Assembly (NCBI GenBank): GCA_039024635.1
Contig: JBCCQA010000026.1
Coordinates: forward strand, 14,120-78,119
From: Kuafuiihalomonas sp039024635
Lineage (GTDB): Bacteria; Myxococcota; Kuafuiibacteriia; Kuafuiibacteriales; Kuafuiibacteriaceae
DNA length: 64,000 bases
Direction of reading: 5' to 3'
Part shown: positions 55,725 through 64,000 of the stretch, piece by piece
Position numbering within the stretch: position 1 is the stretch's first letter
Layout of the letters: the number at the start of each line of letters is the position of its first letter
Program-made: the position numbers and the translations under genes
The notes under the pieces: generated by a model
Databases searched by the model: none
What the model was told of the DNA's origin: nothing
Seen by the model: the letters and a program-made list of their open reading frames with translations, nothing else

Positions 55725-57923
55725 TCAGAGAAGCAGGTCGTAGCGGAACTGAAGCTTGAGGGTGGTGTCGAAGCGCAGGGCTTCGGGCTCTCCGCGCACC
55801 GCGTTTCTCTCGAAGCGGGTGACCCAGAAGATGTCGCTTCCCGGCAGGTAGCGCCATCGCACGCGAAGTAGGCCGGTCTGGATGCTCGTCAAGGCGAAGG
55901 GTCCCGGAGTCTCGACGCTGGGGCTTCCGACCGAGCGATGCTGCAGGATGAGGTTGGTGACGACGAGGGTGTTGGGGGCGTAGCGAAGCCGAGCGATGCC
56001 CGTGAGCACCCGGGCTTGGAAGCCGTCCGGGAATTCGGCGAAGGAGAGTCCGGCCGTGGTCGAAGTGGCCCAGTGGGCGCCAAAGCTCGCCGTACCACCG
56101 ATACTCGGACCGTGGCGGACGCCGCCGAAGAAGGCGCTGTCGACAATGTACTCCGCGTTGAAGGTGGGATTGCGGACGGAAGGAGAGGACACCGAGAGGT
56201 TTCCCGAGAAACCGCGGTAGCGATCGGGTGTGACTTCTCGAACGGCGAACAAATCGAAGGGCTCGTCGACCACGTCTTCCACGAAGCGAGCGCTGGCTCC
56301 AGTCGACCAGCCAGTGCGCCAGCGGAGATCGAAACTAGCGCCGGTCGACTGGCCGACGTTGCGAGCCGCAGAGGCAGCCTGAATCCGCTCGGTATTTAGC
56401 CCGATGTCGACCTGGAGCGTTTGGTTGGATCGAGGGCGCCGAACGAAGTTCAGATCTGCTCGGGTCAGCACGATGTCCTGCCGGCGAACGAAGCCGATGG
56501 CGGGGTCAAAGTCCTCGTCGACGAAGAGAACCGAAAGCGATGGCTGAGCGATGCGGCCTCGATAGCTCATAGATGCCCGGGCCGTGGCCGCCTGCGGCGC
56601 ACCCGAGTTGTCGCTGAGAGCTCCGAAGCCTTCGAACTGAAGCCGCCCGTCGATGAGTCGGAGGCTTCCGTCGATACCCAATGCCCAGTCCGGTTCGAAG
56701 TCGACGCTCTCTTCTTCGAAGAGCGAGGTGTCTCCACGGAGCGTGCCCAGGATGCCGACGTGAGCGATACGACCGAAGTTGCGGCGGAAGCGGGCAATGG
56801 TGAAGGACTGACCGGGTCCTTCGTCTTGGGCGCCGGTCAGGACCTGAAAAAGGCCCACTTGGTAGTCTCCGATCGTTCCGTAGAGCTTGAAGCCACCCCA
56901 AACCGGAACCTCACCCCCTGTGGCGTCCAGTCCGATGCGACGAGAGAAAAAGAGCTGATTCACCTGAGGTACGCCGAAGTCGAAGACCTGAAGGCCGGTG
57001 AGGAAGAAGGGGCGTCGTTCGGGAAAGAACAGCGGGAAGCGATCGAAGTTCACGACCGGATCGTCGAGGTCGACCTGAGCGAAGTCAGGGTTGATGGTGA
57101 GCTCGCTCCACAGATCGTCGAGCAGTCGTAGCTGAATGTCCCCGCCCAGACTGCCCTCGATGCCCATGTCGCCTAGGCGCTCATTCGACGCCAAACTACC
57201 GAGGAGATAGGGGATCAGTACCAGGGGTCGCCCACCTCCCAAGGTATCTACGCCCTGAAGCTGTCCGTAGTAGAGAGCGTTGAAGGCGCCCAGCTCGGGA
57301 GGCATGGGTGCCCAGTCGTAGGTCGCGGCCCGAGCGCTGTGGTCTCGGGTCACGTTGATGCCGATGACGTCGCTTCGGGCGTTCGGGATCCCGAGGGCTG
57401 CGACCGGAAGTCGGAACTCGGCGACCCAGGCGTCGGCCTCCACCGTCGTCTTGGCCGTCCATACGGCGTCGTACTCTCGTCGGAACTGCTTGCCGCTCTC
57501 GAGGGCGAGGTAGTCGAGCTGAGTACCGGCGGCATTGATGACGAAGCCGACCGTCGTTCGCTGGTCGGCCCGAACGTCGAGCTTCAGCGAGATCGCGTCG
57601 TCATCGAAGACGTCGAAGCTGTCTCGGGTGAGCTCAAGGGCTCGGGGAGGACGGCCTTCAGGTAGGGGCAATCGGACACCCACGTATAACGCCTCGTCAT
57701 CGACCAAGACTCGGAGCTCGTGACCGTCAGGTGCCGGTGCACCGGGTGTCGGCACCCGTTCGATGAAACGCAGGCCGGGCTGAGCCCGGGCCCAGTCGGG
57801 CTCGTCTAGTCGGCCGTCGACGACGATAGGACCCATCCGAGGGGCGGCCACCAGAGAAGGAGGTGCCGCCTCCGCGGTGGAGACCATGAGTACCAAGCCC
57901 AGCAGCGCTGCTTGCGCGCGCAC
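55725..57923 (-). CDS. CBM9-like/DUF5916 outer-membrane protein
   Basis: 732 residues with signal peptide (MRAQAALLGLVLMVSTAEA). Residues 25-220 are a CBM9-like sugar-binding sandwich (IVVDGRLDEPDWARA, DEALYVGVRLP, DDAISLKLDVRADQRTT, VAEFRLPVAALG). Residues 235-732 match DUF5916: NPDFAQVDLDDPVVNFDRFPLFFPERRPFF, VWGGFKLYGTIGDYQVGL and many barrel-like strands to LKLQFRYDLLL. Such proteins are outer-membrane barrels of unknown function, common in Bacteroidota and Myxococcota. The stop is 15 nt past the peptidase remnant. Confidence 0.85.
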   Translation of the reverse strand: MRAQAALLGLVLMVSTAEAAPPSLVAAPRMGPIVVDGRLDEPDWARAQPGLRFIERVPTPGAPAPDGHELRVLVDDEALYVGVRLPLPEGRPPRALELTRDSFDVFDDDAISLKLDVRADQRTTVGFVINAAGTQLDYLALESGKQFRREYDAVWTAKTTVEADAWVAEFRLPVAALGIPNARSDVIGINVTRDHSARAATYDWAPMPPELGAFNALYYGQLQGVDTLGGGRPLVLIPYLLGSLASNERLGDMGIEGSLGGDIQLRLLDDLWSELTINPDFAQVDLDDPVVNFDRFPLFFPERRPFFLTGLQVFDFGVPQVNQLFFSRRIGLDATGGEVPVWGGFKLYGTIGDYQVGLFQVLTGAQDEGPGQSFTIARFRRNFGRIAHVGILGTLRGDTSLFEEESVDFEPDWALGIDGSLRLIDGRLQFEGFGALSDNSGAPQAATARASMSYRGRIAQPSLSVLFVDEDFDPAIGFVRRQDIVLTRADLNFVRRPRSNQTLQVDIGLNTERIQAASAARNVGQSTGASFDLRWRTGWSTGASARFVEDVVDEPFDLFAVREVTPDRYRGFSGNLSVSSPSVRNPTFNAEYIVDSAFFGGVRHGPSIGGTASFGAHWATSTTAGLSFAEFPDGFQARVLTGIARLRYAPNTLVVTNLILQHRSVGSPSVETPGPFALTSIQTGLLRVRWRYLPGSDIFWVTRFERNAVRGEPEALRFDTTLKLQFRYDLLL

Positions 57924-58057
57924 CGTGGGCCCTTAGCAGGCTCTGACCATGGAGCCGAACAGGAAGTGAATCCCGCGCCGAGCCCCATCGAAACGGACTG
58001 GGAGCCTCATGCTGGCCCTTCGACTGCCAAGTCTCTCTCCCCGTGCTACGAAGGGTG

Positions 58058-58924
58058 ATGATGGGAGCGCCGCCGCGCTACTTCCCGGTGGCCGAAGCGC
58101 CGCTTCGCATGGCGCCTAGCCTAGCCCGCTTTGGCAGCGATTTCGGCCAGGGCACCCAGGATCAGCGCTACTTTCAGGTCGACGACCGGTACGAGGAGTT
58201 TCGTCGCCTCAAGGCGCGGGCGCCGTCGAGCGTCCGCTTCGTTTCGGGGGTTGATACCCAGGCGCAGGCTGCGCGGCGAGATGCGCTATCCTGGATGCGA
58301 AGCACCTGGGCTCGGGAGCATCCCCCGATTTCGCTCCCCGCCGAATCAGGGGAGCTCGCCGAGGACTTCGCCCGACTGGCTGGGGTCGTTCAGGAGGACT
58401 TCGCCCTCCTCGGGGCAGGCGACGACGACCGGGGGCGAACGCTACTCGTCGACGTCTGCTTTCCCAGCGGATGGCGACCGGAGCGCTTGAGAGAAGCCGA
58501 CTTCACCACCATCCACGGGCCCGTGCCCGGTTTTCCGGATCGCGACAAGGCGGCCCGGGCCATGGTCAAAGCGATGGTCGAACGAGGGCCTTACGTTCGA
58601 TTCGTATGGACGGTGTCGCCGGTGCCGGACCTCGACCAGCACCCGGATCGACTGGACCGGGGCGCAGCCTGGACGTCGAGCTCCGAGCTCTGGCTCAGGG
58701 TCGAGCGACAGGTGACGGTGCCCCTGGCTCGCGCCCGGGCTGGGCTCTTCTTGATACGGGTCCACATGACGCCGATCTCCAGCCTGCGCGCCCAGGAGCT
58801 CGAGCGCCTCCGCCAGGCCATTGCGGTCATGCCGGAAGACGTCCGAAGCTACAAAGGTCTCCCCAGCGCCACAGCTTTCGAGCGCGCCCTGGAAAGGCTC
58901 CCCCGGATCCACGAAGGCCGTTGA
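58058..58924 (+). CDS. DUF3445 family, heme-dependent oxidative N-demethylase-like
   Basis: 288 residues. RYFPVAEAPLRMAPSLARFG opens the family pattern; LLVDVCFPSGWRPERLREADFTTIHGPVPGF and LWLRVERQVTVPLARARAGLFLIRVHMTPISSL are the core DUF3445 motifs. Characterised members bind a PAS-like heme and remove methyl groups from dimethylamine. ATG 58058 with AAGGG upstream is preferred to GTG 58043. The gene stands alone. Confidence 0.82.
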   Translation: MMGAPPRYFPVAEAPLRMAPSLARFGSDFGQGTQDQRYFQVDDRYEEFRRLKARAPSSVRFVSGVDTQAQAARRDALSWMRSTWAREHPPISLPAESGELAEDFARLAGVVQEDFALLGAGDDDRGRTLLVDVCFPSGWRPERLREADFTTIHGPVPGFPDRDKAARAMVKAMVERGPYVRFVWTVSPVPDLDQHPDRLDRGAAWTSSSELWLRVERQVTVPLARARAGLFLIRVHMTPISSLRAQELERLRQAIAVMPEDVRSYKGLPSATAFERALERLPRIHEGR

Positions 58925-58947
58925 TCCATCACGCCACGGCGGTCGAC

Positions 58948-59169
58948 TCAGTGCTGGGCGTTGCAAACCAGACGGTCGTCATCGATGCTCTTCTGCTCGC
59001 AAACGCCGAGTGGACCCTCGGGTAGCCGACAGCGCTCGAAGAGCTTGGAACACCGGCTGACCGGCGGGTTCGGAGGTACGACCTCGGGACAGCCTAGACT
59101 CATGCCGGTGATGGCAAGACCGCCGAGGAGAGCGAGTCGTCGGTCGATGTTCTTCGGTCCTTCGAGCAT
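58948..59169 (-). CDS. small lipoprotein of unknown function
   Basis: 73 residues. From MLEGPKNIDRRLALLGGLAITGMSLGC a lipobox SLGC (Cys27) follows an Arg-Arg region. The mature peptide of 47 residues has four more cysteines (CSKLFERC, GVCEQK, VCNAQH) that may form two disulfides. I recognise no family. Longer frames upstream overlap the nitrilase start and are not supported. Confidence 0.65.
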   Translation of the reverse strand: MLEGPKNIDRRLALLGGLAITGMSLGCPEVVPPNPPVSRCSKLFERCRLPEGPLGVCEQKSIDDDRLVCNAQH

Positions 59170-59257
59170 GAGCTCCCCTTGCTTGCCCACAAGGGACGGA
59201 CCCTGACCAGGAATCAACAGGTGACTGGCCGGTCGCAGTGGGCGAAGAGCATGAGCC

Positions 59258-60190
59258 ATGAAGGTCGCATTGGCCCAGCTCGCGCCCGTGTTCTTGAACC
59301 GCGACGCCACGCTCGAGCGCGTCGTCGCGGCCATCCAAGAGGCGGCAGAGGGAGGCGCCTCCTTGGTGGCCTTCGGGGAAGGCTTGGTACCGGGCTACCC
59401 GGTGTGGCTCGAGCCGACCGAGGGCGCTCGTTTCGAGTCCGAGCGGCAGAAGAGGCTCTTTGCCCATTACGTCGACCAGGCCGTCCAAGTCGAAGGCTCT
59501 GATCTCGACGGAGTGCGAGCTGCGGCTCGGGAGAGAGAGCTTTCGGTGATCCTCGGCGTCATCGAACGAGATCCGCGGCGTGGTCAATCGGTGTTCGCGA
59601 CGCTGCTCCACGTCGATCAGACGGGGACCATCGTCGCCCATCATCGAAAGCTGATGCCGACCTATGAGGAGCGACTCGTGTGGTCGCCGGGCGACGCTCA
59701 CGGGCTTCGCGTCCACGAGGTCGGTCCCTTTCGTGTGGGCGCCCTCAACTGTTGGGAGAACTGGATGCCTCTTCCGCGGGCCGCTCTCTACGCCCAGGGC
59801 GAAACTCTGCACGTCGCCATCTGGCCGGGCTCTCGGCGCAATACCGAAGACATCACCCGTTTCCTCGCTCGCGAGGGGCGAAGCTACGTCGTCTCGGTGG
59901 GTTCGCTCCTTCGACCGGAGGACGTTCCCGAGAACGTCCCGGACCGCAGCCTCATGGTGTCCGAGGTTGCAGACTTCTTTACCGATGGGGGCTCGTGCGT
60001 GGCGAGCCCGACAGGAGAGTGGGTCCTCGAACCCTGCGTCGGGCGAGAAGCGCTCTTGTTCGCCGAACTCGACCCCGAGCTGGTCCGCAAGGAGCGGCAG
60101 AGCTTCGACCCGGCCGGGCATTACGCCCGACCCGAGCTCCTTCGGCTCTCCGTCGACCGTCGTCGTCCTGGCGTCGACTGGCTGGACTGA
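59258..60190 (+). CDS. nitrilase/carbon-nitrogen hydrolase family protein
   Basis: 310 residues. Catalytic triad visible: Glu in VAFGEGLVPGYP, Lys in HHRKLMPTYEERL and Cys in GALNCWENWMPL. The start MKVALAQLAPV is the first strand of the family. The motif CWENWMP and overall length match true nitrilases (nitrile to acid) more closely than the amidases, but the substrate is unknown. It is convergent with the LysR gene, four nt apart. Confidence 0.9.
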   Translation: MKVALAQLAPVFLNRDATLERVVAAIQEAAEGGASLVAFGEGLVPGYPVWLEPTEGARFESERQKRLFAHYVDQAVQVEGSDLDGVRAAARERELSVILGVIERDPRRGQSVFATLLHVDQTGTIVAHHRKLMPTYEERLVWSPGDAHGLRVHEVGPFRVGALNCWENWMPLPRAALYAQGETLHVAIWPGSRRNTEDITRFLAREGRSYVVSVGSLLRPEDVPENVPDRSLMVSEVADFFTDGGSCVASPTGEWVLEPCVGREALLFAELDPELVRKERQSFDPAGHYARPELLRLSVDRRRPGVDWLD

Positions 60191-60193
60191 AGC

Positions 60194-61075
60194 TCAGACT
60201 CGGGCTTCCTTCAGCGACATCAGCGAAGCCAAGCGCTCCCGAAACCATCGGTGTTCGCCATCCTCGTTGGCCGCTCGATGCCAAAGCAGGCGGATGAGGA
60301 AGCCCTCCAGCTCGAGGGGCGGCGTGTAGACCTTCAAGCCCAAGGGTTCGGCGATTCGATGGGCGATGCGGGAAGACACGGTCAGGACAAGATCAGAGCT
60401 GGCGACGTAGTAGGGCGCCACCAAGAAGCTGGAGGCGGTTCGAGTCACCCGTCGACGGAGGCCCATGGCCGCCAGCTTCTCGTCCACGACGCCCCGAGGC
60501 TGCCCACGTGGCGCCACGAGCATGTGGTCCAGCTCCAGAAAGCTCTTCAGGCTCAGCTTGCGTCGGCGAGCGATGGGGTGGTCCCCGCGCACGACGCACA
60601 CGAACTTGTCTCGCCACAGGGGGACGGAAACGAGATCCTCGGCCTGCTCTCGAAACACGCCAATGGCCAAGTCGACGTCGGAGCGGCGAAGGGCCTCCAA
60701 TAGGTCGGGGGCTGGGACGACGCCATAGTCGATCTTCGGGGCCTGGCGACTGAGCTCCTGCGATAGGACGCTGAGCACGCACAGCTCTCCATAGTCGTTG
60801 GTGGCGATGCGAAAGCGCCGGTCGATGAGCTCGGGCTCCACCTCGACCTCCGGAGTGAGGGCGTTTCGCAGGGCGTCGAGAGCAGCTCGAACCCTGGGAC
60901 GTAGGCGAGCCCCCCGCGGCGTGAGGACCATCCGAGCCCCGGCTCGGACCAGCAGGGGATCGTCCAGCAGCTCGCGGAGCCGAGCCAGCGCATGGCTGGT
61001 CGCCGAAGGGCTGAGGGCGACCCTCGCCGAAGCAGCCTTGACGCTCTCGGTGTCGAGCAGGGCGTCCAGGACCAC
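60194..61075 (-). CDS. LysR-family transcriptional regulator
   Basis: 293 residues from a GTG. The winged helix-turn-helix is in SVKAASARVALSPSATSHALARLRELLDDPLLVRAG; the inducer domain follows from about 90 (RRFRIATNDYGEL). In-frame sequence upstream of the GTG still looks like the LysR N-terminus (LDLNLLVVLDALLD) but lacks ATG, GTG or TTG, so translation may start at a rarer codon or the first residues are lost. It is divergent from the NmrA gene, which it most likely controls. Confidence 0.85.
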   Translation of the reverse strand: MVLDALLDTESVKAASARVALSPSATSHALARLRELLDDPLLVRAGARMVLTPRGARLRPRVRAALDALRNALTPEVEVEPELIDRRFRIATNDYGELCVLSVLSQELSRQAPKIDYGVVPAPDLLEALRRSDVDLAIGVFREQAEDLVSVPLWRDKFVCVVRGDHPIARRRKLSLKSFLELDHMLVAPRGQPRGVVDEKLAAMGLRRRVTRTASSFLVAPYYVASSDLVLTVSSRIAHRIAEPLGLKVYTPPLELEGFLIRLLWHRAANEDGEHRWFRERLASLMSLKEARV

Positions 61076-61116
61076 GAGCAGGTTGAGATCGAGCGAGGAG
61101 AGTTCGATGACGTAGA

Positions 61117-61131
61117 TGCATCAGATGCATG
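61117..61131. promoter_or_regulatory. palindromic operator candidate between lysR and nmrA-like genes
   Basis: ATGCAT-CAG-ATGCAT is an exact palindrome (half-site ATGCAT) in the divergent intergenic region, 42 nt from the annotated LysR start and 69 nt from the NmrA-like start. A LysR-type dimer or another factor could bind there. Confidence 0.5.
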
Positions 61132-61199
61132 GAGTATGTGTCAACAATGCACTGGATTCATCCATGCGTCTCTCCCAGTCTCCTTTTCCGAAAGGACGA

Positions 61200-62090
61200 A
61201 TGAGGATGAGCACGAACGAAAACATGACGATTTTGGTGACTGGAGCGACGGGAACGGTGGGCTCCGAAGTGGTAGGGGCCCTGCGCGCTCGAGGTCTCCG
61301 GGTGCGAGCCGGCGTGCGAAGCCCCGAGAAAGCCGAGGCGCTGCGGGCGCTAGGGGCAGAGTTGGTGAAGCTCGACTTCTCGGATCCGTCGACTTTGGGT
61401 TCGGCCTTCGAGGGCGTAGACCGAGTCTTTCTTCTCACCGCGTTCGTCGAGGACGACGTCGAACAGGTTCAAGCCGCCGTCTCCGCCGCCAAGGCGGCCG
61501 GAGTCGAACACGTGGTCCGCAGCTCTTCGGTGGGCGCCAGTCCGGACTCCCCTCTGGCCTTGGGCCGTAAGCACGCGGCCTGCGAAGAGGTGGTCAAGAC
61601 CTCGGGCATCGACTGGACCATACTTCAGCCCACGTTCTTCCAGGACAACATCCTCAACTTCGCGGGGGAGACCATCGCCAGCCAAGGTCAGTGGGTGGGC
61701 GCTTCGGCCGGCGGGAAGACGAGCTACATCTCTTCACGCGACATCGCTGAGCTTGCGGCAGAAGTCCTTCTCGACCCGGGCTCCCATCGCGATCAGACTT
61801 ATGTCCTGACCGGACCCAGCGCCCATAGCGACGCCGAGATCGCCGGCCTTCTGTCCGAACTGCTGGGACGAGAGATTCGCTACATCGACATCGGCGCCGA
61901 GGCGCTCGCCGAAGGGCTGCGAAGCGGCGGCTTCCCCCAGTGGCGGATCGACGCGCTGGTCGGCCTCGAAGGCGTCAAGGCGGCGGGCTACGCGGAAGAG
62001 GTGTCCCCCGTCGTCGAGCGGATCCTCGGACGAAGCGGCGAGTCTTTGTCTGCCTTCCTCGCCCGCAACCGAGACCGTCTGCAGGCTTGA
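61200..62090 (+). CDS. NmrA-like NAD(P)-binding protein
   Basis: 296 residues. Start MRMSTNENMTILVTGATGTVGSEV with AAAGGA seven nt upstream; glycine-rich dinucleotide motif GATGTVG. VDRVFLLTAF, VRSSSVGASPDSPLALGRKHAACEE and DWTILQPTFFQDN are typical of NmrA/azoreductase-like atypical short-chain dehydrogenases. It may be a redox sensor or a quinone reductase. It is divergently paired with LysR, a common arrangement for this family. Confidence 0.88.
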   Translation: MRMSTNENMTILVTGATGTVGSEVVGALRARGLRVRAGVRSPEKAEALRALGAELVKLDFSDPSTLGSAFEGVDRVFLLTAFVEDDVEQVQAAVSAAKAAGVEHVVRSSSVGASPDSPLALGRKHAACEEVVKTSGIDWTILQPTFFQDNILNFAGETIASQGQWVGASAGGKTSYISSRDIAELAAEVLLDPGSHRDQTYVLTGPSAHSDAEIAGLLSELLGREIRYIDIGAEALAEGLRSGGFPQWRIDALVGLEGVKAAGYAEEVSPVVERILGRSGESLSAFLARNRDRLQA

Positions 62091-62257
62091 ACATCGCCTC
62101 GACGCGATGAGCGGTCCACGCGCGATCACGGCGTGAGCGTCGCTGCGGCTCGTCCCGCCCAAGTACTCTGGTCGCCTCGCCCCCCCGGGGCCCCTTGGGA
62201 TTCGAGAAGGCGGGTCCTGGTCGCCCGATCGCTGAGCATGGGCTAAAGCTCCGCCGA

Positions 62258-63973
62258 ATGGTGACAGAGGATCCCCTCTTCACGCTGGCGCTGCTCCTCG
62301 TCGCTGGCGTTGCGGGGGGCCAGGTGGCCAAGCGAGTCGGCTTGCCTGGGGTTACGGGCCAAATCCTCGCCGGGATTGTGCTCGGGCCGGCCGTCTTGGG
62401 GCTCTTTCATCATCCCGAGCTCGAGACCCTGCAGCCGATGACCCATTTCGCACTGGGCCTCATCGCAGTCACGGTCGGCAGCCACCTTCATCTGACTCGA
62501 ATCCTGGTCGCCAAGCGCCGGCTCTTTCTCCTTCTTCTGTTCGAGAGCACCGTGACACCGGTTGTGGTCTTCACGACCCTGTATCTGCTCCTGGACGTCA
62601 GTTGGGTCATTGCCGTGATCTTGGCAGCCCTCGCGGTGGAGACCGCCCCTGCGACCATCCTCTCCCTGGTCCGGGAGGCCAGGGCCAAGGGGGTCTTCGT
62701 TCGCACGCTGATGGCGGCCGTGGCCCTGAACAATATTGCGACCTTGTGCTTGTTCGAGCTCGGCCACGCCCTGGCTCGGAGCACGTCCGCTCAGGGCGGA
62801 AGCTCGGTCCTGAGTACGCTGTCGGGGCCTTTGGCCACCATCGGAGGCAGCGCCTTTCTCGGGGCAGGCATCGGTTTGGCCCTGATCCTGGCCACCACGC
62901 GCATCGTGCGCTCCGATCACTTGGCGACAGCCTCGATGATCGCGATCCTCTTGACCATCAGCTTGTCCGGACGCTGGGGGCTTTCGTCCATCTTCGCCTG
63001 CCTCGTGTTGGGCCTCGTTCTCGCCAACGTCACGCCGGACAAGGAGGAAATAGGGGACCGGGTCTTCAAGAACTTCGAGTCGGCGATCCTCGCCGTTTTT
63101 TTCACCTTGGCCGGGGCAGAGCTGGACTTTTCCTATCTCGTTCCGGCTGGCCTCCTCACCCTCGCGCTGTTCGTGGCCCGCTTCTTCGGGAAACTGAGCA
63201 GCGCCCGGATCGCCATGCGAATCGCAGGTGCCCCAAAACTGGTTCAGCGCTACCTCGGCTGGGCCCTCATCCCCCAGGCTGGACTCTCGGTCGGTCTTCT
63301 TCTCTCGCTGCAGACCGACGAGGCCTTCGCACCGGTTCGCTCTCTTCTGCTCGCAGTCGGGCTGACCTCGGTCCTTCTCAACGAGCTCATTGGACCTTTC
63401 ACGGCTCGAATGGCGCTCAAGCGATCGGGCGAAGTGGCCAAGGATCGACCTAGAGTCATCGACTTCCTCCACGAAGAGAACATCGTCACTCGAATCGAGG
63501 GTGAGACCGTGAGTGAGGCCGTCGATGAGCTGGCTGCTAAGATGTGGTCGACCCATCGATTGGATCCGACCGGTCGAGAGGTTTACTTGGAATCGGTTCG
63601 ACAACGAGAAGACGAGGCCTCGTCCTATCTCGGCCAAGGTCTGGCCATTCCGCACGGCGAGCTGGTCGAGGGGGACCAGATCGTGGGCGTCATGGGCCTG
63701 AGCAAGGACGGCATTCGCTCCGGCGACACGGACGAGCTCGTCCACTGCGTCATCCTCCTAGCGACGCCGGGTAGCCAGAGGGACCGGCATCTCGAGGTCC
63801 TCGCCGCTTTCGCTCGGGCCATTGCCGGCGACAAGAGCATCCGCCACCAGCTCTACGAGGCCCAATCACCGGCCCACGCCTACCATCTGCTTCACGCCGA
63901 CGAAGCGGAGGACTTCAACTACTTCCTGGGCGAGGAAGAGGACTTGGTCCCCGGCGCTCGGGCCACCACCTGA
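62258..63973 (+). CDS. cation/proton antiporter (CPA2-like) fused to PTS EIIA-type domain
   Basis: 571 residues. Residues 1-400 are a Na+/H+ exchanger-like core with about 12 helices, beginning MVTEDPLFTLALLLVAGVAGGQVAKRVGLPGVTGQILAG; VETAPATILSLVREA and IFACLVLGLVLANVT are visible conserved regions. Residues 415-560 form a fructose-type EIIA domain with the phospho-His in AIPHGE (GLAIPHGELVEGDQIVG). Fusion of a transporter to EIIA suggests control by phosphotransfer. The start is the Met of MVTEDP; the frame upstream has no family sequence. Confidence 0.9.
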   Translation: MVTEDPLFTLALLLVAGVAGGQVAKRVGLPGVTGQILAGIVLGPAVLGLFHHPELETLQPMTHFALGLIAVTVGSHLHLTRILVAKRRLFLLLLFESTVTPVVVFTTLYLLLDVSWVIAVILAALAVETAPATILSLVREARAKGVFVRTLMAAVALNNIATLCLFELGHALARSTSAQGGSSVLSTLSGPLATIGGSAFLGAGIGLALILATTRIVRSDHLATASMIAILLTISLSGRWGLSSIFACLVLGLVLANVTPDKEEIGDRVFKNFESAILAVFFTLAGAELDFSYLVPAGLLTLALFVARFFGKLSSARIAMRIAGAPKLVQRYLGWALIPQAGLSVGLLLSLQTDEAFAPVRSLLLAVGLTSVLLNELIGPFTARMALKRSGEVAKDRPRVIDFLHEENIVTRIEGETVSEAVDELAAKMWSTHRLDPTGREVYLESVRQREDEASSYLGQGLAIPHGELVEGDQIVGVMGLSKDGIRSGDTDELVHCVILLATPGSQRDRHLEVLAAFARAIAGDKSIRHQLYEAQSPAHAYHLLHADEAEDFNYFLGEEEDLVPGARATT

Positions 63974-63974
63974 G

Positions 63975-63987
63975 CCGCCTTCGGCGG
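63975..63987 (+). terminator. short hairpin after the antiporter gene
   Basis: CCGCC-TTC-GGCGG directly after the stop, followed by GC-rich sequence; no T-run before the window ends. Weak terminator candidate. Confidence 0.35.
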
Positions 63988-64000
63988 GCGGACTCACGCC

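Noticed and set aside
62243..63745. 500-codon minus-strand frame opposite the antiporter
   Set aside because: Charged Glu/Gln/Arg-rich antisense of membrane helices; no family sequence.

Overview
The window is about 64 kb of GC-rich bacterial DNA. Dense genes on both strands, many secreted lipoproteins with Gly/Asn/Ser-rich linkers, thrombospondin-3-type calcium repeats, a REP-associated transposase of the type common in Myxococcota, and a large chemosensory cluster suggest a Myxococcota-like (former Deltaproteobacteria) organism. That assignment is inference; no rRNA or phylogenetic marker was analysed.

Layout. 1-2.6 kb: the end of a REP-associated tyrosine transposase, an SdpI-family membrane protein and a decayed surface-protein gene. 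2.6-7.9 kb (minus): a giant lipoprotein with calcium repeats and a VWA-like domain, the RNA polymerase omega subunit and pyruvate kinase. 8.0-14.2 kb (plus): a tightly overlapping operon of a lipoprotein, a GT2 polyprenyl-phosphate glycosyltransferase, AsnB, a membrane-anchored protein and a GT39-like transferase, probably for a surface glycan. 14.2-15.1 kb: a truncated hemoglobin and an acetyltransferase. 15.2-25.4 kb: a chemosensory locus (CheD, CheY, STAS, CheA, CheW, a soluble receptor, CheR, CheB) joined to a partner-switching-like module (pseudo-receiver/HATPase, STAS) and a second soluble receptor-like protein. 25.5-29.2 kb: rsmB, rpe overlapping a tRNA-Pro(CGG), a cupin, and a hemolysin-III protein preceded by a three-copy operator-like array.

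29.3-54.2 kb is the main accessory region, a starch/maltodextrin locus: two alpha-amylase-type GH13 lipoproteins or secreted proteins, a pullulanase lipoprotein, three glucodextranase-C-like proteins, an outer-membrane beta-barrel, two surface lipoproteins with starch-binding-like folds, a complete MalE-K-F-G ABC importer and an AGE-fold lipoprotein. The likely flow is surface hydrolysis and debranching, passage through the barrel, capture by MalE and import by MalFGK. No regulator of the locus is visible. MalF carries an unusual N-terminal Cache-like periplasmic domain.

54.4-64 kb: a lipoprotein, a 5'-truncated M14 peptidase remnant, a CBM9/DUF5916 outer-membrane protein, a DUF3445 heme-dependent demethylase-like protein, a nitrilase-family hydrolase, a divergent LysR/NmrA pair with a palindrome between them, and a cation/proton antiporter fused to a PTS EIIA domain.

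The most interesting unexplained signal is a pair of about 185-nt elements in inverted orientation (30142-30324 and 54253-54438). They share long conserved blocks, terminal complementary arms and stems whose two sides changed together, as expected of a structured RNA or a mobile structured repeat. They bracket the starch locus.
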